A stretch of 64,000 nt of DNA from Yamagishiella unicocca (lineage: Eukaryota > Chlorophyta > Chlorophyceae > Chlamydomonadales > Volvocaceae), in the NCBI GenBank assembly GCA_003116995.1, contig BDSL01000039.1, positions 248,001 to 312,000 on the forward strand. Direction: 5' to 3'. The translations under genes were made by a program, and so were the position numbers. Positions 43,406 through 54,154 of this stretch are shown in pieces. Position 1 is the stretch's first letter; every line of letters begins with the position of its first letter. The notes below the pieces were generated by a model. That model was not told where the DNA came from. It searched no databases and saw only the letters and a list, made by a program, of their open reading frames with translations.

Positions 43406-46400
43406 TCAGTCACACATCTGTGGCACGGGCACGGGCGCGACGGCGGCGTGCATTTTGACGGCACAGGCCGCGATCGCGCCGCCTTTGAACTTGATCAGCC
43501 GCACGTCTCGCCCCCACAGCAGTCCGGCCCGGTTGGCAGCCGCCTGATGCGCTGACTGCTGCTGCTGCTGCTGCTCGTGCTGCTGTTTCTGCTGCTGCGC
43601 GACTTCCTCCTCCGACGTGTTGGTTGGCAAAACGATGCCAGCGGTCAGTTGATTGCCGATGCCGCTGCCCGCCCTCACGCCGGACGTGAGCGGCGGCCAG
43701 TCGAGCTGCGACCGCGGCGCGGGGCCGAGCAGCGACGACGACTTGGCGTCCGCGTCTGCCGAGTGAGTCCTGCCCGGCAGCAACCCGGAGCTGGATTGCC
43801 ACAGCGAGTGTTGCAGCGGCGGCGGCGGTGGCCTGTCAATGGAGGGTCGCCGCTGCGAGGGCGCCTGCAGCCGCCTGCTGCGGCGCTGGTGGCTGATGGC
43901 CTCCATGCTGACGGCCGCAGGGTGGGTCTGGGGTGTGGGTGTGGGTGTGGGTGTGGGTGTGGGTGTGGGTGTGGGTGTGGGTGTGGGTGTGGGTGTGGGT
44001 GTGGGTGTGGGTGTGGGTGTGGGTGTGGGTGTGGGTGTGGGTGTGGGTGTGGGTGTGGGTGTGGGTGTGGGTGTGGGTGTGGGTGTCGGTGCGGGTGTTG
44101 AAACGGAACCTGTAGTCGTCAGAAAGGAAACCACCGCCTACACATAACAATGGTAAGGTGTGTATCGAAAACGACAGTGCGCATAAAACCGCAGCCCGCC
44201 CTCCCTCCCTGCCTCCCTCCCGCCCTCCCAGCCGCGCCTCACCTCCCCTGCTATGGCCTTCACCACCTCCAGTGTGACCAGCACCTCATGCCACTGGGCG
44301 TTGGCGGCCAGGCATGCCGCGCGCTTGGTGGCGAGGCCGCTGTACGACATGTCGCCGCCGTCACGCAGCGCCACCTGCACGTCGCCGACGTCGACGCCGC
44401 CCTTGACGTGCAGGATGGACAGCCGCGCCTGGGCGGTCGCCTGAGGCCGGGTTGGGGGTTGGCATGAAACCGGTTACGCGACATGGATAGGATAGATGAT
44501 GGATGAAACCGGTTACACGACATGGATAGGATAGATGATGGATAAAACCGGTTACACGACATGGATAGGATAGCTGGCGCGGATTGGGGGGCCGTGTGGT
44601 GGTGGCGGTGGCGGCGTGTTAATGTAGGGCGGTGGACGAAAGTCGGCGGCGGCTTTGAGGTGGGACTGGATCTTCGCAGGCATTTGCCCGCCTTGCTAGC
44701 TGCTTTGGAGCTGCGCTCGCTTTCCTTTCACGCTGACGAGGCAACCTCAAGGTCCATGATCCACATGATCCGCATGACGCACATGATCCACATGATTCAC
44801 ATGATTCACATCATCCGCATGATCCACGTGATCCACATGATTCAGGTGGTGGCATTAGGGTTTTTAGTTCGCGTCACATGGTGGTGGTAGGGCTTCTAGT
44901 TCATGTCGTTCCTCGAACTATGCACCGACACTACCGGTATTCGTTTCGCGATTCGGCACTTTTCGACAGGACTCCACAGGATGCAGTACGACACGATTCC
45001 ACAGGACGCAGTACGACCGAACTCGACAGGACGCAGTACGACACAATTCGACAGGACGCAGTACGACGTCCACCCACCCGCTGCAACCTGTTGACGACGT
45101 CCCCGGTGTCGGCGCTGCCGCTGGTGCTGGTGCGCGAGGCCACCGTTGCGGACGGCCCCACTGCCGCTGCCGGCCCTGGCTCCGCCGGCGCCAAGTCCAT
45201 GGCCGGCCCCAGCTCGTCCTGCAGGTCCAACAACCACCACACAGCCGCTCCAGGGAGGACGAAGACGGCCTTAAAGGAGCCGGGGGCAGTAGGCACCTGG
45301 GTGTGTAGCAGGCAGGCGGGGGTGGGGTGGGTGGGGCGCAGCTGGGGCTTATGGCACGAAGGAGATGCCGTACGGGTGTTGCCTGCTGAGCTATACACCC
45401 TAGGCGTCATAAACACACACCCGCCGTCATCCACCTCCACAGACACCAGCCATCAACCCAGCTCCCGCCTTACCTGGGGCTCATACCCGTCATACGCAGG
45501 ACCCCAACACACACATACACACACACACACATACACACACCCGGGTTTCCCCCCATACCCCCCCGGCCCCCTCCCACAACCCCTCCCGTACACGGATTTC
45601 CCCCGCACCCCCCCACCCGCCCTCACCAGGTAGCCTCCGTGCTTGCACGCCAGGCCCCCCGCGTGCCTCAACATGGCCCGGTGGCCCTCCATGGAGCTCT
45701 CCAGCCCCCACCCCGCGAACTCATCGGCGTCCTGCACCTGCACCAGCGCCACCGCCACCCGGCCCAGGGGGGCCGCCAGCACCCCGGGCACCTGAGGCAG
45801 CAGCAGCAGCAGCAGCAGGAGCGGGGCAGCAGCGGCAGCAGCAGCAGCAGCAGGGGAGCGGGGCAGCAGGCGGGCAGGGGGTGTGCAGTTGGGGGTTAGG
45901 GATGATCCCACCTCGCGCGCCCTCTTTCCCAACCGAACAACCGAACCCAACTGATAACGCTCGCTCTCTCCCCCTACACACACTCTCGCGATAAGCGTTT
46001 GGTGACACCAACCGTACGCAAATCCGCAGGGGCGGGCGGGCGGGCGCAGCTCCCAGACGTACGCCTAGCAGCCTTACCCCCCGCCAAACCGCCGTGCAGA
46101 ACACCGTCGGCTGTCGTACATCTGCCCATATCCCCTCACCTCCCCCACTTGTACTGCAACCCGCAAGCGGCCCCGGAGCAACTTTCCCAAACACACGCAC
46201 GGTATCTTTCCTCGACACAGCCGTCCGCTGTCGTACATACACATACACATACACACACCCCAACCCCATCCACTACACACACGTGCCCGTAGCAGCGCGC
46301 CCAACCCGCCCGCCCATCCCGACCCCTCCGCATCCCCCTGTCAGCCGTGGGTTTGCATCGGATTACCTTTTACCCCCCATCCCCCCCCGCCCCCCCCTCC

Positions 46401-49400
46401 TCACCCCCCCTCCTCACCCCCCCCCTCCTCACCCCCCTCTCCTCACCCCCCTCTCCTCACCCCCCCCCACCTTCTCCTCCAGCGATCTCGGCCGCTCCAT
46501 GTGGCCCGCCCGAGCCAGCAGGCCGCGCGAGAAGGCGCTCACCACCTCCACCGCTGGGCTCCCCGCCTTGAGCACGTGGCAGCCGCTGGCCAGCATCACG
46601 TAAGCCCCCGAGTGGGCGACCTTGGGATCCAGGGAGCGCAGCACGCGCGCCGTGAGCGTGATCTGGCCCCCCCGGCCCGCGTCCGAAACCTCCTTGGCGA
46701 GCTGGAGCGTGGCCCCAGAGTACACGATGCGGCCGCTGGCTCGGTTGTACTGCACCTCGGTTTCGGAGGCGAGGCCACAGTGCATGCCGATGCGCACCCG
46801 CAGGCCCCTGCAGTTGGTTGGTTGGTTAGTGGTTGGGGGTTGAAGTGCGGTACGCAAGGAGCTGATGTGCGGAGCTCACTCCCCACAACCGCACTCTCCT
46901 CCTACCCCCCGGGCCCCGTCGCGCGGCGGTCCCCGCCCCTCCCCCCCGCCCCCCGACGGTTTTTTCGGACATCCACGGGTTTCCCTCGAGCCCCCCGGCG
47001 GCGGAGCGCACGCGCCCCAAACACACGCCGCACCGCCGTCCGTTAAGTTGGTTGCAACCGTCCGTTGGGTTTCACGGCCTAGCGGTAAACCACCACACAC
47101 ATAAGGCCCTCCACCGCCGTCCGCACCTGAACAGCAGCACCCCGCCATTAGGCGCTGATTCGCGATCGTACGGCATCACCTCCGGGAAGATCCGGCCCAA
47201 CACGTCCTGCATGGACAGGCAGACGCCGCCGCCGCCGCCGCCGCCCGCCGTACTGCCGCCGTCGTCGCCGCCGACGCTGGCATCGTCGTCCGCCGCCGCC
47301 GCGGCGGCTGCCACCGAGCCACACACCACCCCCATCGACGTCAGCGCCCCCGGCACGCTGCTCCGGAACCACGCCGCTCGTCCAGACCCGTTCCCCCCTC
47401 CGCACTCATCCGTGTCCTTGTGTTTGAACGTGTTGGCAGGGGAGGCCCAGGGCAGCTTCCTTCCGCTCTTCGCGGTCTGCGGCCTCGGCTTGCTCCGGCC
47501 GTCGTCGCTGTGCGAAGCCTCGTCGGCGGCGCTGCTGAACGCCGCCGCCAGCGTCAGCACCGCGGGCGCCCGCGCCGTCGGCAGCGAGGTCCGCTCCTTC
47601 AACACGATCTCGCTTCCCTCGCACGACCCTGGTCGGCCCCCCTGGAGCTGATGCAGCCTCATGGTCAGGTGTGAGTGCGAGTCGCCGGCGAGTGGCGGCT
47701 GGAGCGCCCGCGGCGGCGGCGCCTTCAGCGGCGGCGACGAAGTCGCCGCCGGCGGCGGCGCCGCCGCGGCGGCGACCAGGGAAGCTTCCGGCAGGAGTGC
47801 GTCGCGAAGGGGCTGGGGGGCGAGGCAGGTGGAGAAGGGCGCCCCCGCCGCCGCGTCGAGTCGTACGCACAACGTGGCTGCGTATTCGCTGTCCATCAGC
47901 TCCGGCGGCCAGTCCGCGGAGAGAAGCGCCTCCTGAGCCGCCAGCGCAAAGCCCAGTGCACGGTCCTGCTTGTGGAAGGCCAGGATGAAGCTGTCGCCCT
48001 CGGTGGCGCTCTCGTACCTGCGGGAGGGACGACGTACGGACGTACGAACAAGTTACGACAGGTAGGTAGTACGGCGGAGGCACGCTGGGACGGTGGCGGA
48101 ACGGCTGGTACGTCAAGGTGCGGGTGGTTGCGGTGTTGCGGATGCGGCGCACTTGGTTTCCTAGTCAGTGCCGACCCACGGGTCTTCCTTTCATACCCAT
48201 GCCGCCACACTCACCTCCCCCTCCACCCACCCAGCTATCAAACCACCCACCCACCCAGCCACTCACCCAGGTCTGTTTTAAACGGGTTTTTTCGGGCATC
48301 CACGGGTCTTCCTCGAACCCACCCACCCAGCCACCCACCCACCCACCCACCCACCCACCCACCCACCCACCCACCCACCCACCCACCCACCCAGCTATCG
48401 AACCACCCAGCCACCCACCCACCCACCCAGCCGCCCACCCACCCACCCACCCAGCCGCCCACCCACCCACCCACCCAGCTATCGAACCAGCCACCTACCC
48501 GCGGTGCCGGATCAGCAGCTCCCGAATGGCCCTGTGGTGCAGCTTCACCGCCGCGTCCATCACCTCCGCCGGCAGGCTCTCCCACAGGCAGGTCGAGTCC
48601 TGGATGTCGGTCACCAGCAGCGTGGTGCTAGCGCCCACACCCGGCGCCTCCAGCAGCCGGGCCCGCCGCTGGTGGCGCAGGCGGCGCCAGTGCAGGTAGC
48701 CCCACAGCGCCGCGGACAGGACCACCAGCGTCGCCAGCGCCGGGACCAGTGCCGCGATGAGCACGGTTCCTGTGTTGGAGCCGCCGCCGCCGCCGTCGGA
48801 CTGCAGGTGGGTAACCGGGGGGGGGGGCTGACATACAAGAACCGGTAACTCGACATGGGAAGTGTAGCACACAGACCGGGGGGTGGCATACAAGAACCGG
48901 TAACTCGACATGGGAAGTGCAGCTGGGGAAAGGAAACGGTGGGGGGTGACATAAAAACCGTTTACCCGACCAGAGGGAAATCGGGGGGGTACAATAAAAG
49001 GACCGGTGACTCGACTGGGGAACCGGGGGCGGGAGAGGGGGCAAAGAAGGAGGGTTGGCGGGGCATGCAGGGGGGAAAGGGGGGGGTCGAGGGAAACCCG
49101 TGGGAAAAGGGGGGGGAAGGAGGAGGGCTGACCCGTGCCCCGACAGGAACGAGGGAAACCAGGACTGCCGGGAAACACGCCCTTGGGCGCCGGTTTCCCG
49201 TCGTCATGACGTGGCTGAGTATTGCCTGGTTCGTAGGCTAGGGCGTTCGGGAGCTGCTGCCCCCGAGCTCATAAGGCCCCCGAGGAGGCCTGTTGGTCAG
49301 GCCCCAACCAACCAACCAACCTAACCAACTCGCCTGCGGCCCGGGCGCAGTCGGGGCGGTGTAGCCTATGGAGCGCTGGTAGAGGCCCAGCAGGCGCTGC

Positions 49401-52400
49401 CTGCCGCCCCTCTGGCGAAACACGTCCTCCGTGCCGGCCGTGGCGAAGGCCATGAGCTCCTCGTGGGTGTAGTTGCCGGAGAGGGCGCGGATGATCATGT
49501 TGTGAACTGTGGTGCTGCGGGGGTTTGGTAGTTGCAAAAACATAACCGTTTTAGGGGTTTGGGGGGGTTGCGGGGGAACCTCTGGTGAGTGGGGTATGGT
49601 TGGGGCTGAGGGTCAGCGGGGGGTTTAAGGAGCATGGAGGGGGGGCGATGTTCCTTCCTGATATGTGAAGTGGAGGGAGCTGGGAGCAACGTTGGGGGCG
49701 GGAGCGGGGGCGGGAGGGAGGGGGGGCGGGAGGGGGGATGGGAGGGGGTGGTATAAAAACCGTATTACGCAACGGGACAGGATAGTTGGCGCATGGTCGG
49801 GGGGCGGGGGGGCTGCGATGGGCGGGTTTGGCGGGGTTGGGGGCCGCCCTGCTGAGCTGCAGGTACGGCAGTCAGTCCAGGTTCGTACGGCACTCACTAG
49901 ATCGCGAACACCCCAGGTATCCGTAGTTCGAAGTACAGGTTACCGCTGCTGAAGCTCTCGCGGTACACCCGCAGGAAGCTCCGTACGTCCTGCGTGTCGT
50001 ACCTGCGAGCAACCGGGCGCGAGGGAGCGAGCGAGTGATACCACCGACCAAGCGACGGAGCGCAACTCCCACTGGCCGTACGACATTTACGGCCTCCATA
50101 CCCGGAAAACCCTCCATTCCAGCTACGGCGTCGCCCACTCACCCGCCCACTCACTGGCCCACTTTCTCGCCCACTCACTCACCCACCCACTCGCCCATGC
50201 ACTCACTCACCCACCCATTCGCCCACTCACCTCGCCCCCTCACTCGCCCCCTCACTCGCCCCCTCACTCGCCTCCTCACGCGCCCCCTCACTCACCCACT
50301 CACTCGCCCATTCACGCGCCCACTCACCCGCCCACTCACTCACTCGCCCAGTCACTTACTCGTCCACTCACTCACTCGCCCACTCACCCGCCCACTCACT
50401 CACTCACCCAGTCACTCGCCCACCCACTCACCCTGCGGCTATCCACGCGTCCTCGTCGAGTTCCGAGAGCCGCATGGGGGTCACCTCTGCGGCCGACGAC
50501 AGCGGAGCACAGCACAGCACAGCAGAATGGAGCGGTGCGGGGCGCAGCGAGCGGAACGCGTGGAGAGAGGAGCATGCGGACTGCGTGGAGAGAGGAGCAT
50601 GCGGACTGCGTGGAGAGAGGAGCATGCGGAACGCGTGGAGTATCTCGCGAGTGCGCGGAGGACGTGTGTGAAGCATGATCGGAGAGCCAATCAGCATGAT
50701 CGGAGAGACAATCAACATGTGATCGGAGAGACAATCAGCATGATCAGAGAACCAATCAGCATCATCGGAGAGACAACCAACGTACGCCTCACTTCGTGGG
50801 ACGGCAGCCCCCCGACAGTTCGTCTGCCCAGGCTGTAGCTCCGACGGTTACCTCCGCGATTTCCCACCTTGCCGTACACTACACTACCCCCCGTTAGGTT
50901 ACCCGGTCACCCGCCCGCAACCAAAACACACGCACCTGAGTTTGGCAGCAGCATCACCCTCTGGTGCTCCTCGGGCCCCGTGTATTCGTGCAGCAGCGCA
51001 AACGCGGCCGCCTGGCGGTGCAGCGGCGCGTGTGCGTTGATGGCAAAGTTGAGCGTGTCCAGGGGCACAATGTAATTCACCAGCACCCCGCCGCCGCCGG
51101 CATGCTCCGTGGCAAACGGGCATCGAGCGCGCGAGCACGGCAGCATCTCCCCCGTACGACGATCGAGTACGACAGGTGACCCGGGGGTCAACGCGACGCC
51201 CTGGCGGCCCCACATCTGGCTGGAGTTGTGCGAGGCGCGCTGTGCGAGAGAGATGTTGGTGATGTCGTGTGTATGTGTGCGTGTGGGGGGGGGGAGAGAA
51301 ATGGGGGGAGAAGTGGGGGGAGGGGACCGGGGGGGGGGGGTAAGGGAAGGGCGGGACGGGAAAAGCGATGTCGGTTTGCAGGACGGCGCCATTGTGTTTC
51401 CGGGTTCGGTTCATAAGCTTCCGTTCCGGATACCAACTCCGTTTTTGAGTTCCGTCCTCGCTTGCTAGTGACACCCACGCCCCCTCCTACGGTGGGCCCC
51501 CTTCATGACCCTGTGCAGCTAAACGACGAGCACCTTGGAACTCCTGCCTCCCCTTCCGCCCTGCCTCCCCCTCCGCCCTGCCTCCCCCCTCCGCCCTGCC
51601 CTCTCCCTCCCCCTCCTCGCCCCCGTTCTAAACGGTTTTTCTCGCGTACACGGGTCTTCCTTGCAACCTCCCCGCCGGCCCCCCATCTCCCCCCTTCCCC
51701 GGCCCCCCCCTCGCCCCCTCGCGTAAACGGGTGGCGTAAAACCCGTTAACGCCACCCCCCCGCCCCCTCACCTTGAACGCATACGAGAACCCCCACATCA
51801 TCAAGCACCGCCCCGTGGCCAGCATGTCGTACACCCCGAAGCAGGGGGTGCTGTCGGGTACGCTGTGCGCCTTGAGCGCCTTGAACAGCCGCAGAGCCTC
51901 GCGCATGGCGGGGCTGGTGTACAGCGGGTCCATGGTTTCGGAGTCAAACCACGTGCCGTGGCTGGGGCCGTTGAGCTGTACCATGGTGCCCACGATGTAC
52001 ATCAGGATGGCATGGGCGCTGCCGCAGGCTGAGGAGGGTGGGGGAAGGAGGGAGGGGAGGGGTGGTGGGGAGGAGGGAGGGGAGGGGGAAGGCGAGAGGT
52101 GGGGGGAGGGGGGAGGCGAGGGGTGGGCGGTGCTGGCTGCGAGTGCTGGCGCAGAGCCAAAGAGCCGGAGCAGGCTGGGGTGGGACTTCGAGGAAAACCC
52201 GTGGATGCGAGAAAAACCCCTACATCGCTGCTGCTGCTGCTGCTGGCTCACCCGGATTGGCCTCGAAGCAAAAGCCCAGGTCGGGCTGTCCCTGGCCCAG
52301 CTGGCCGTGACCGAACTTGTCCGCCACTGCCAGCGCCTCGTCCCACGTCTGAGGCACGGTGATGTTGTGGGCTGCGAACACGTCCCGCCGGTACAGCAGC

Positions 52401-54154
52401 TTGTACGACGTCAGCCACAGCGGCAGGGCGGAGTACTTGCCGGCGAAGGCTGAGGAGGATGCATCGCTATCAGCAGGCGGTTACGTACCCGGGGGCGGAG
52501 TGGGCGGCGGGGGCGGGAGAGGGGCCGGGGGGGGGGTTACATGAAAGAACCGGTAACGTGACGGGGGAAATGTAGCGTGTGTGTGGGGGGGGAGAGACCC
52601 GGTGGGGAGAGACCCGGTTACTCGACGGGGCCGGGGGGTTGGCATAAAAACCGTTTACACGACAAGGACAGGATAATGACGACGGGGGCGGGGGGGGGCG
52701 GGGGGGTCACTGATAGGTGCGTGAGGGGGTGAGAGAGTGAGTGAACTGGCTTTGATGTCTGCAACTAGGGAGCCACCCGAGATCATGCCACAAGCCTACG
52801 ATGGTGGCGAACCGGGCCGCGGTAGCATGACGTGCATGCACTCGCTTGCAAACCGTGTATGCATGACTAACGTATGCGTGCGTGAAAATTCCCAATCCCC
52901 ACCCACCCCCCTCACCCCCCATTCCCCCCAACCCCCATTCCCCCCAACCCCCATTCCCCCCACCTCCCTCACCCCCCACCGCACCAGGGTGCGTGTCCAA
53001 CTAGGAATACGCTCCCCTCCCGGCTCGGCATCCCCACTCCGATGCAACCCCCCAGCCACCATTCCTCCCCCCTCCCCCCCAGGGTGTTCCCCGCGAACCC
53101 CAAACCCCACCAGCCCCCCAGCCCCCCAGGGCGCACCGAAAGGCAGCCGGAATGTCAGTCAGCCGGTAGCTCGCGTCGTTAATAAGCACGTTTGTCATAT
53201 CGGCAAAGGCCCCGTGGTCGATGTCCTCGCCGAATACCTCCGCCCCGATCATCCAATAGTCATTGGGCCCCGGATCGCTGGCTGTAGGCCACACCTCGAG
53301 CCAGTTTTTGATATATTCAGCAATCGTCCTGGATTTGAAGCCGATATTGAGGCCGCTGCGGCTGTTGAACGACGCTAGGTACGTCTGGAACGATTGCTGT
53401 GTACCTACCGCCCAGAAAGTCCCGAACGCATCATGTTGGGGCGCCGTCTAGGGTGGGTGGGGTTGGGAAGGGCAGAGGTTGCCTCGAGCGTTGCGATGGT
53501 GGGCGGGTGCGTGGGTGTGCGAGTTCCGATGCGCGGAGGGCGCGGTGGGCCGGGGTGCGACAACTGCTGCAGGATTGGATTGGACAGGCTCTATTTCTGC
53601 CTTGAGGTGCACCGATGAAGCTCGTTTGGACGCTTTGCCGCTCCCCACGCACGCCATACTTTGCACGTACGCAATGTCACACCTTTACATACTCGACCCC
53701 ACAAGTACCTGGTTCTCTGGAGCTGAGTAACCGAGCGAGCAGTCCCTTGTAATATTTGTCAGGCCGAGCCATAGAGACAGGTCGTCCCGTTGTTCGAGCG
53801 TTGCCTTGCAGCTGCAAATATGGACCAGACAGACACAAGGGGCATATCCGTGGTGCCGGCTCAGTATTACCCTTTCGCATAGCTGATAATCACGGAACAC
53901 GCGTTGCAGCGACTGCTTCAAACGCAACACACTTACGCATCGCGTAGACGTGGAACAGCAGCAAGCAAGCACACTTCCTCCTGCTGCTGCCGCGCATCCT
54001 CCAAGCCGCTTTGTGTCACTGATTGCAGCTGTCCTCCAGCAATGGACGCCAGAACTAGCGATGCCAGCCAACCCCAACAACATCGCCGCGATATCAGCAT
54101 TGCGGGCTTATAGTGAGACCTTAGCGTGAAGAACCTCAAGTTAAATGCTTCCAT
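43406..54154 (-). CDS. Receptor-type class III adenylate/guanylate cyclase with extracellular solute-binding domain
   Basis: Sixteen minus-strand exons: 53937-54154, 53709-53811, 53137-53447, 52252-52466, 51772-52028, 50936-51215, 50432-50486, 49898-50002, 49334-49514, 48499-48800, 47127-48017, 46471-46807, 45627-45791, 45078-45296, 44243-44440, 43406-43927; 4359 nt, 1452 aa. A hydrophobic signal ([15 protein letters not shown]) precedes a type-1 solute-binding-protein-like ectodomain to about residue 575 ([45 protein letters not shown]). A membrane helix spans 588-613. The cyclase domain has both metal-site blocks (TDIQDST, D640; ATEGDSF, D684). About 290 residues of low-complexity sequence are inserted before [10 protein letters not shown] and [16 protein letters not shown]. 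The Asn and Arg expected in that last helix are Gln and Glu. A second, degenerate cyclase-like module follows (1086-1279), then a Gln-rich tail. Intron 9 appears to be GC-AG. The start could also be the second ATG at 54100. Confidence 0.9.
43930..44092. repeat. (TGTGGG)n minisatellite
   Basis: About 26 copies of the hexamer immediately next to the acceptor of the last cyclase exon; long spurious ORFs on both strands come from it. Confidence 0.95.
44462..44578 (-). repeat. Three tandem family B copies
   Basis: GAAACCGGTTACACGACATG and GATAGGATAGATGATGGA units with about 46-bp period, immediately beyond the acceptor side of cyclase exon 15. Confidence 0.85.
44757..44850. repeat. 9-bp tandem repeat
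   Basis: ATGATCCAC/ATGATTCAC units, about ten, in cyclase intron 14. Confidence 0.85.
44957..45068. repeat. About 26-bp tandem repeat, four copies
   Basis: CGACAGGACGCAGTACGACA-type units in cyclase intron 14, next to the donor of exon 14. Confidence 0.85.
46338..46378 (+). repeat. Intronic repeat family C copy
   Basis: CTGTCAGCCGTGGGTTTGCA then TCGGATTACCTTTTACCCCC; cyclase intron 12. Confidence 0.75.
46955..46996 (+). repeat. Intronic repeat family A copy
   Basis: ACGGTTTTTTCGGACATCCA then CGGGTTTCCCTCGAGCC, in cyclase intron 11. Confidence 0.8.
48271..48320 (+). repeat. Intronic repeat family A copy
   Basis: GTCTGTTTTAAACGGGTTTT then CGGGCATCCACGGGTCTTCC; embedded in a CCCA-rich tract. 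Confidence 0.85.
48316..48484. repeat. (CCCA)n tract
   Basis: CCCACCCACCCA with GCTATCGAACCACC interruptions, ending near cyclase exon 10. Confidence 0.9.
48830..49015 (-). repeat. Four family B copies
   Basis: CAAGAACCGGTAACTCGACA then TGGGAAGTGTAGC, repeated at about 48833 and 48890, with weaker copies at 48949 and 48988; cyclase intron 9. Confidence 0.8.
49749..49800 (-). repeat. Family B copy, best full-length example
   Basis: TGGTATAAAAACCGTATTAC, GCAACGGGACAGGATAGTTG and GCGCATGGTCGG; used as the reference for the roughly 50-bp unit. Confidence 0.85.
50143..50430. repeat. CACTCACCCGCC-type minisatellite
   Basis: Irregular 8-12 bp units CACTCGCC/CACTCACC, ending at the donor of cyclase exon 7. 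Confidence 0.9.
50545..50645. repeat. 24-25 bp tandem repeat
   Basis: GAGAGAGGAGCATGCGGACT + GCGTG units, three copies, cyclase intron 6. Confidence 0.9.
50672..50782. repeat. About 22-bp tandem repeat, five copies
   Basis: GATCGGAGAGACAATCAGCAT-like units, cyclase intron 6. Confidence 0.9.
51624..51668 (+). repeat. Intronic repeat family A copy
   Basis: GTTCTAAACGGTTTTTCTCG then CGTACACGGGTCTTCCTTGC, cyclase intron 5. Confidence 0.85.
52186..52222 (-). repeat. Intronic repeat family A copy
   Basis: CTTCGAGGAAAACCCGTGGA then TGCGAGAAAAACCCC, cyclase intron 4. Confidence 0.75.
52537..52680 (-). repeat. Three family B copies
   Basis: GAAAGAACCGGTAACGTGAC, GACCCGGTTACTCGACGGG and CATAAAAACCGTTTACACGA in cyclase intron 3. 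Confidence 0.75.

Noticed and set aside
43839..44150. Frames encoding (VW)n, (GC)n and (TH)n
   Set aside because: Six-frame products of the TGTGGG hexamer array; the last cyclase exon uses only the sequence below 43927.
48165..48585. WVGG/THPP repeat frames
   Set aside because: Come from the CCCA tract in a cyclase intron.
50035..50838. 267-aa plus-strand frame rich in THSPTR
   Set aside because: Minisatellite translation antisense to cyclase exons 7-8.
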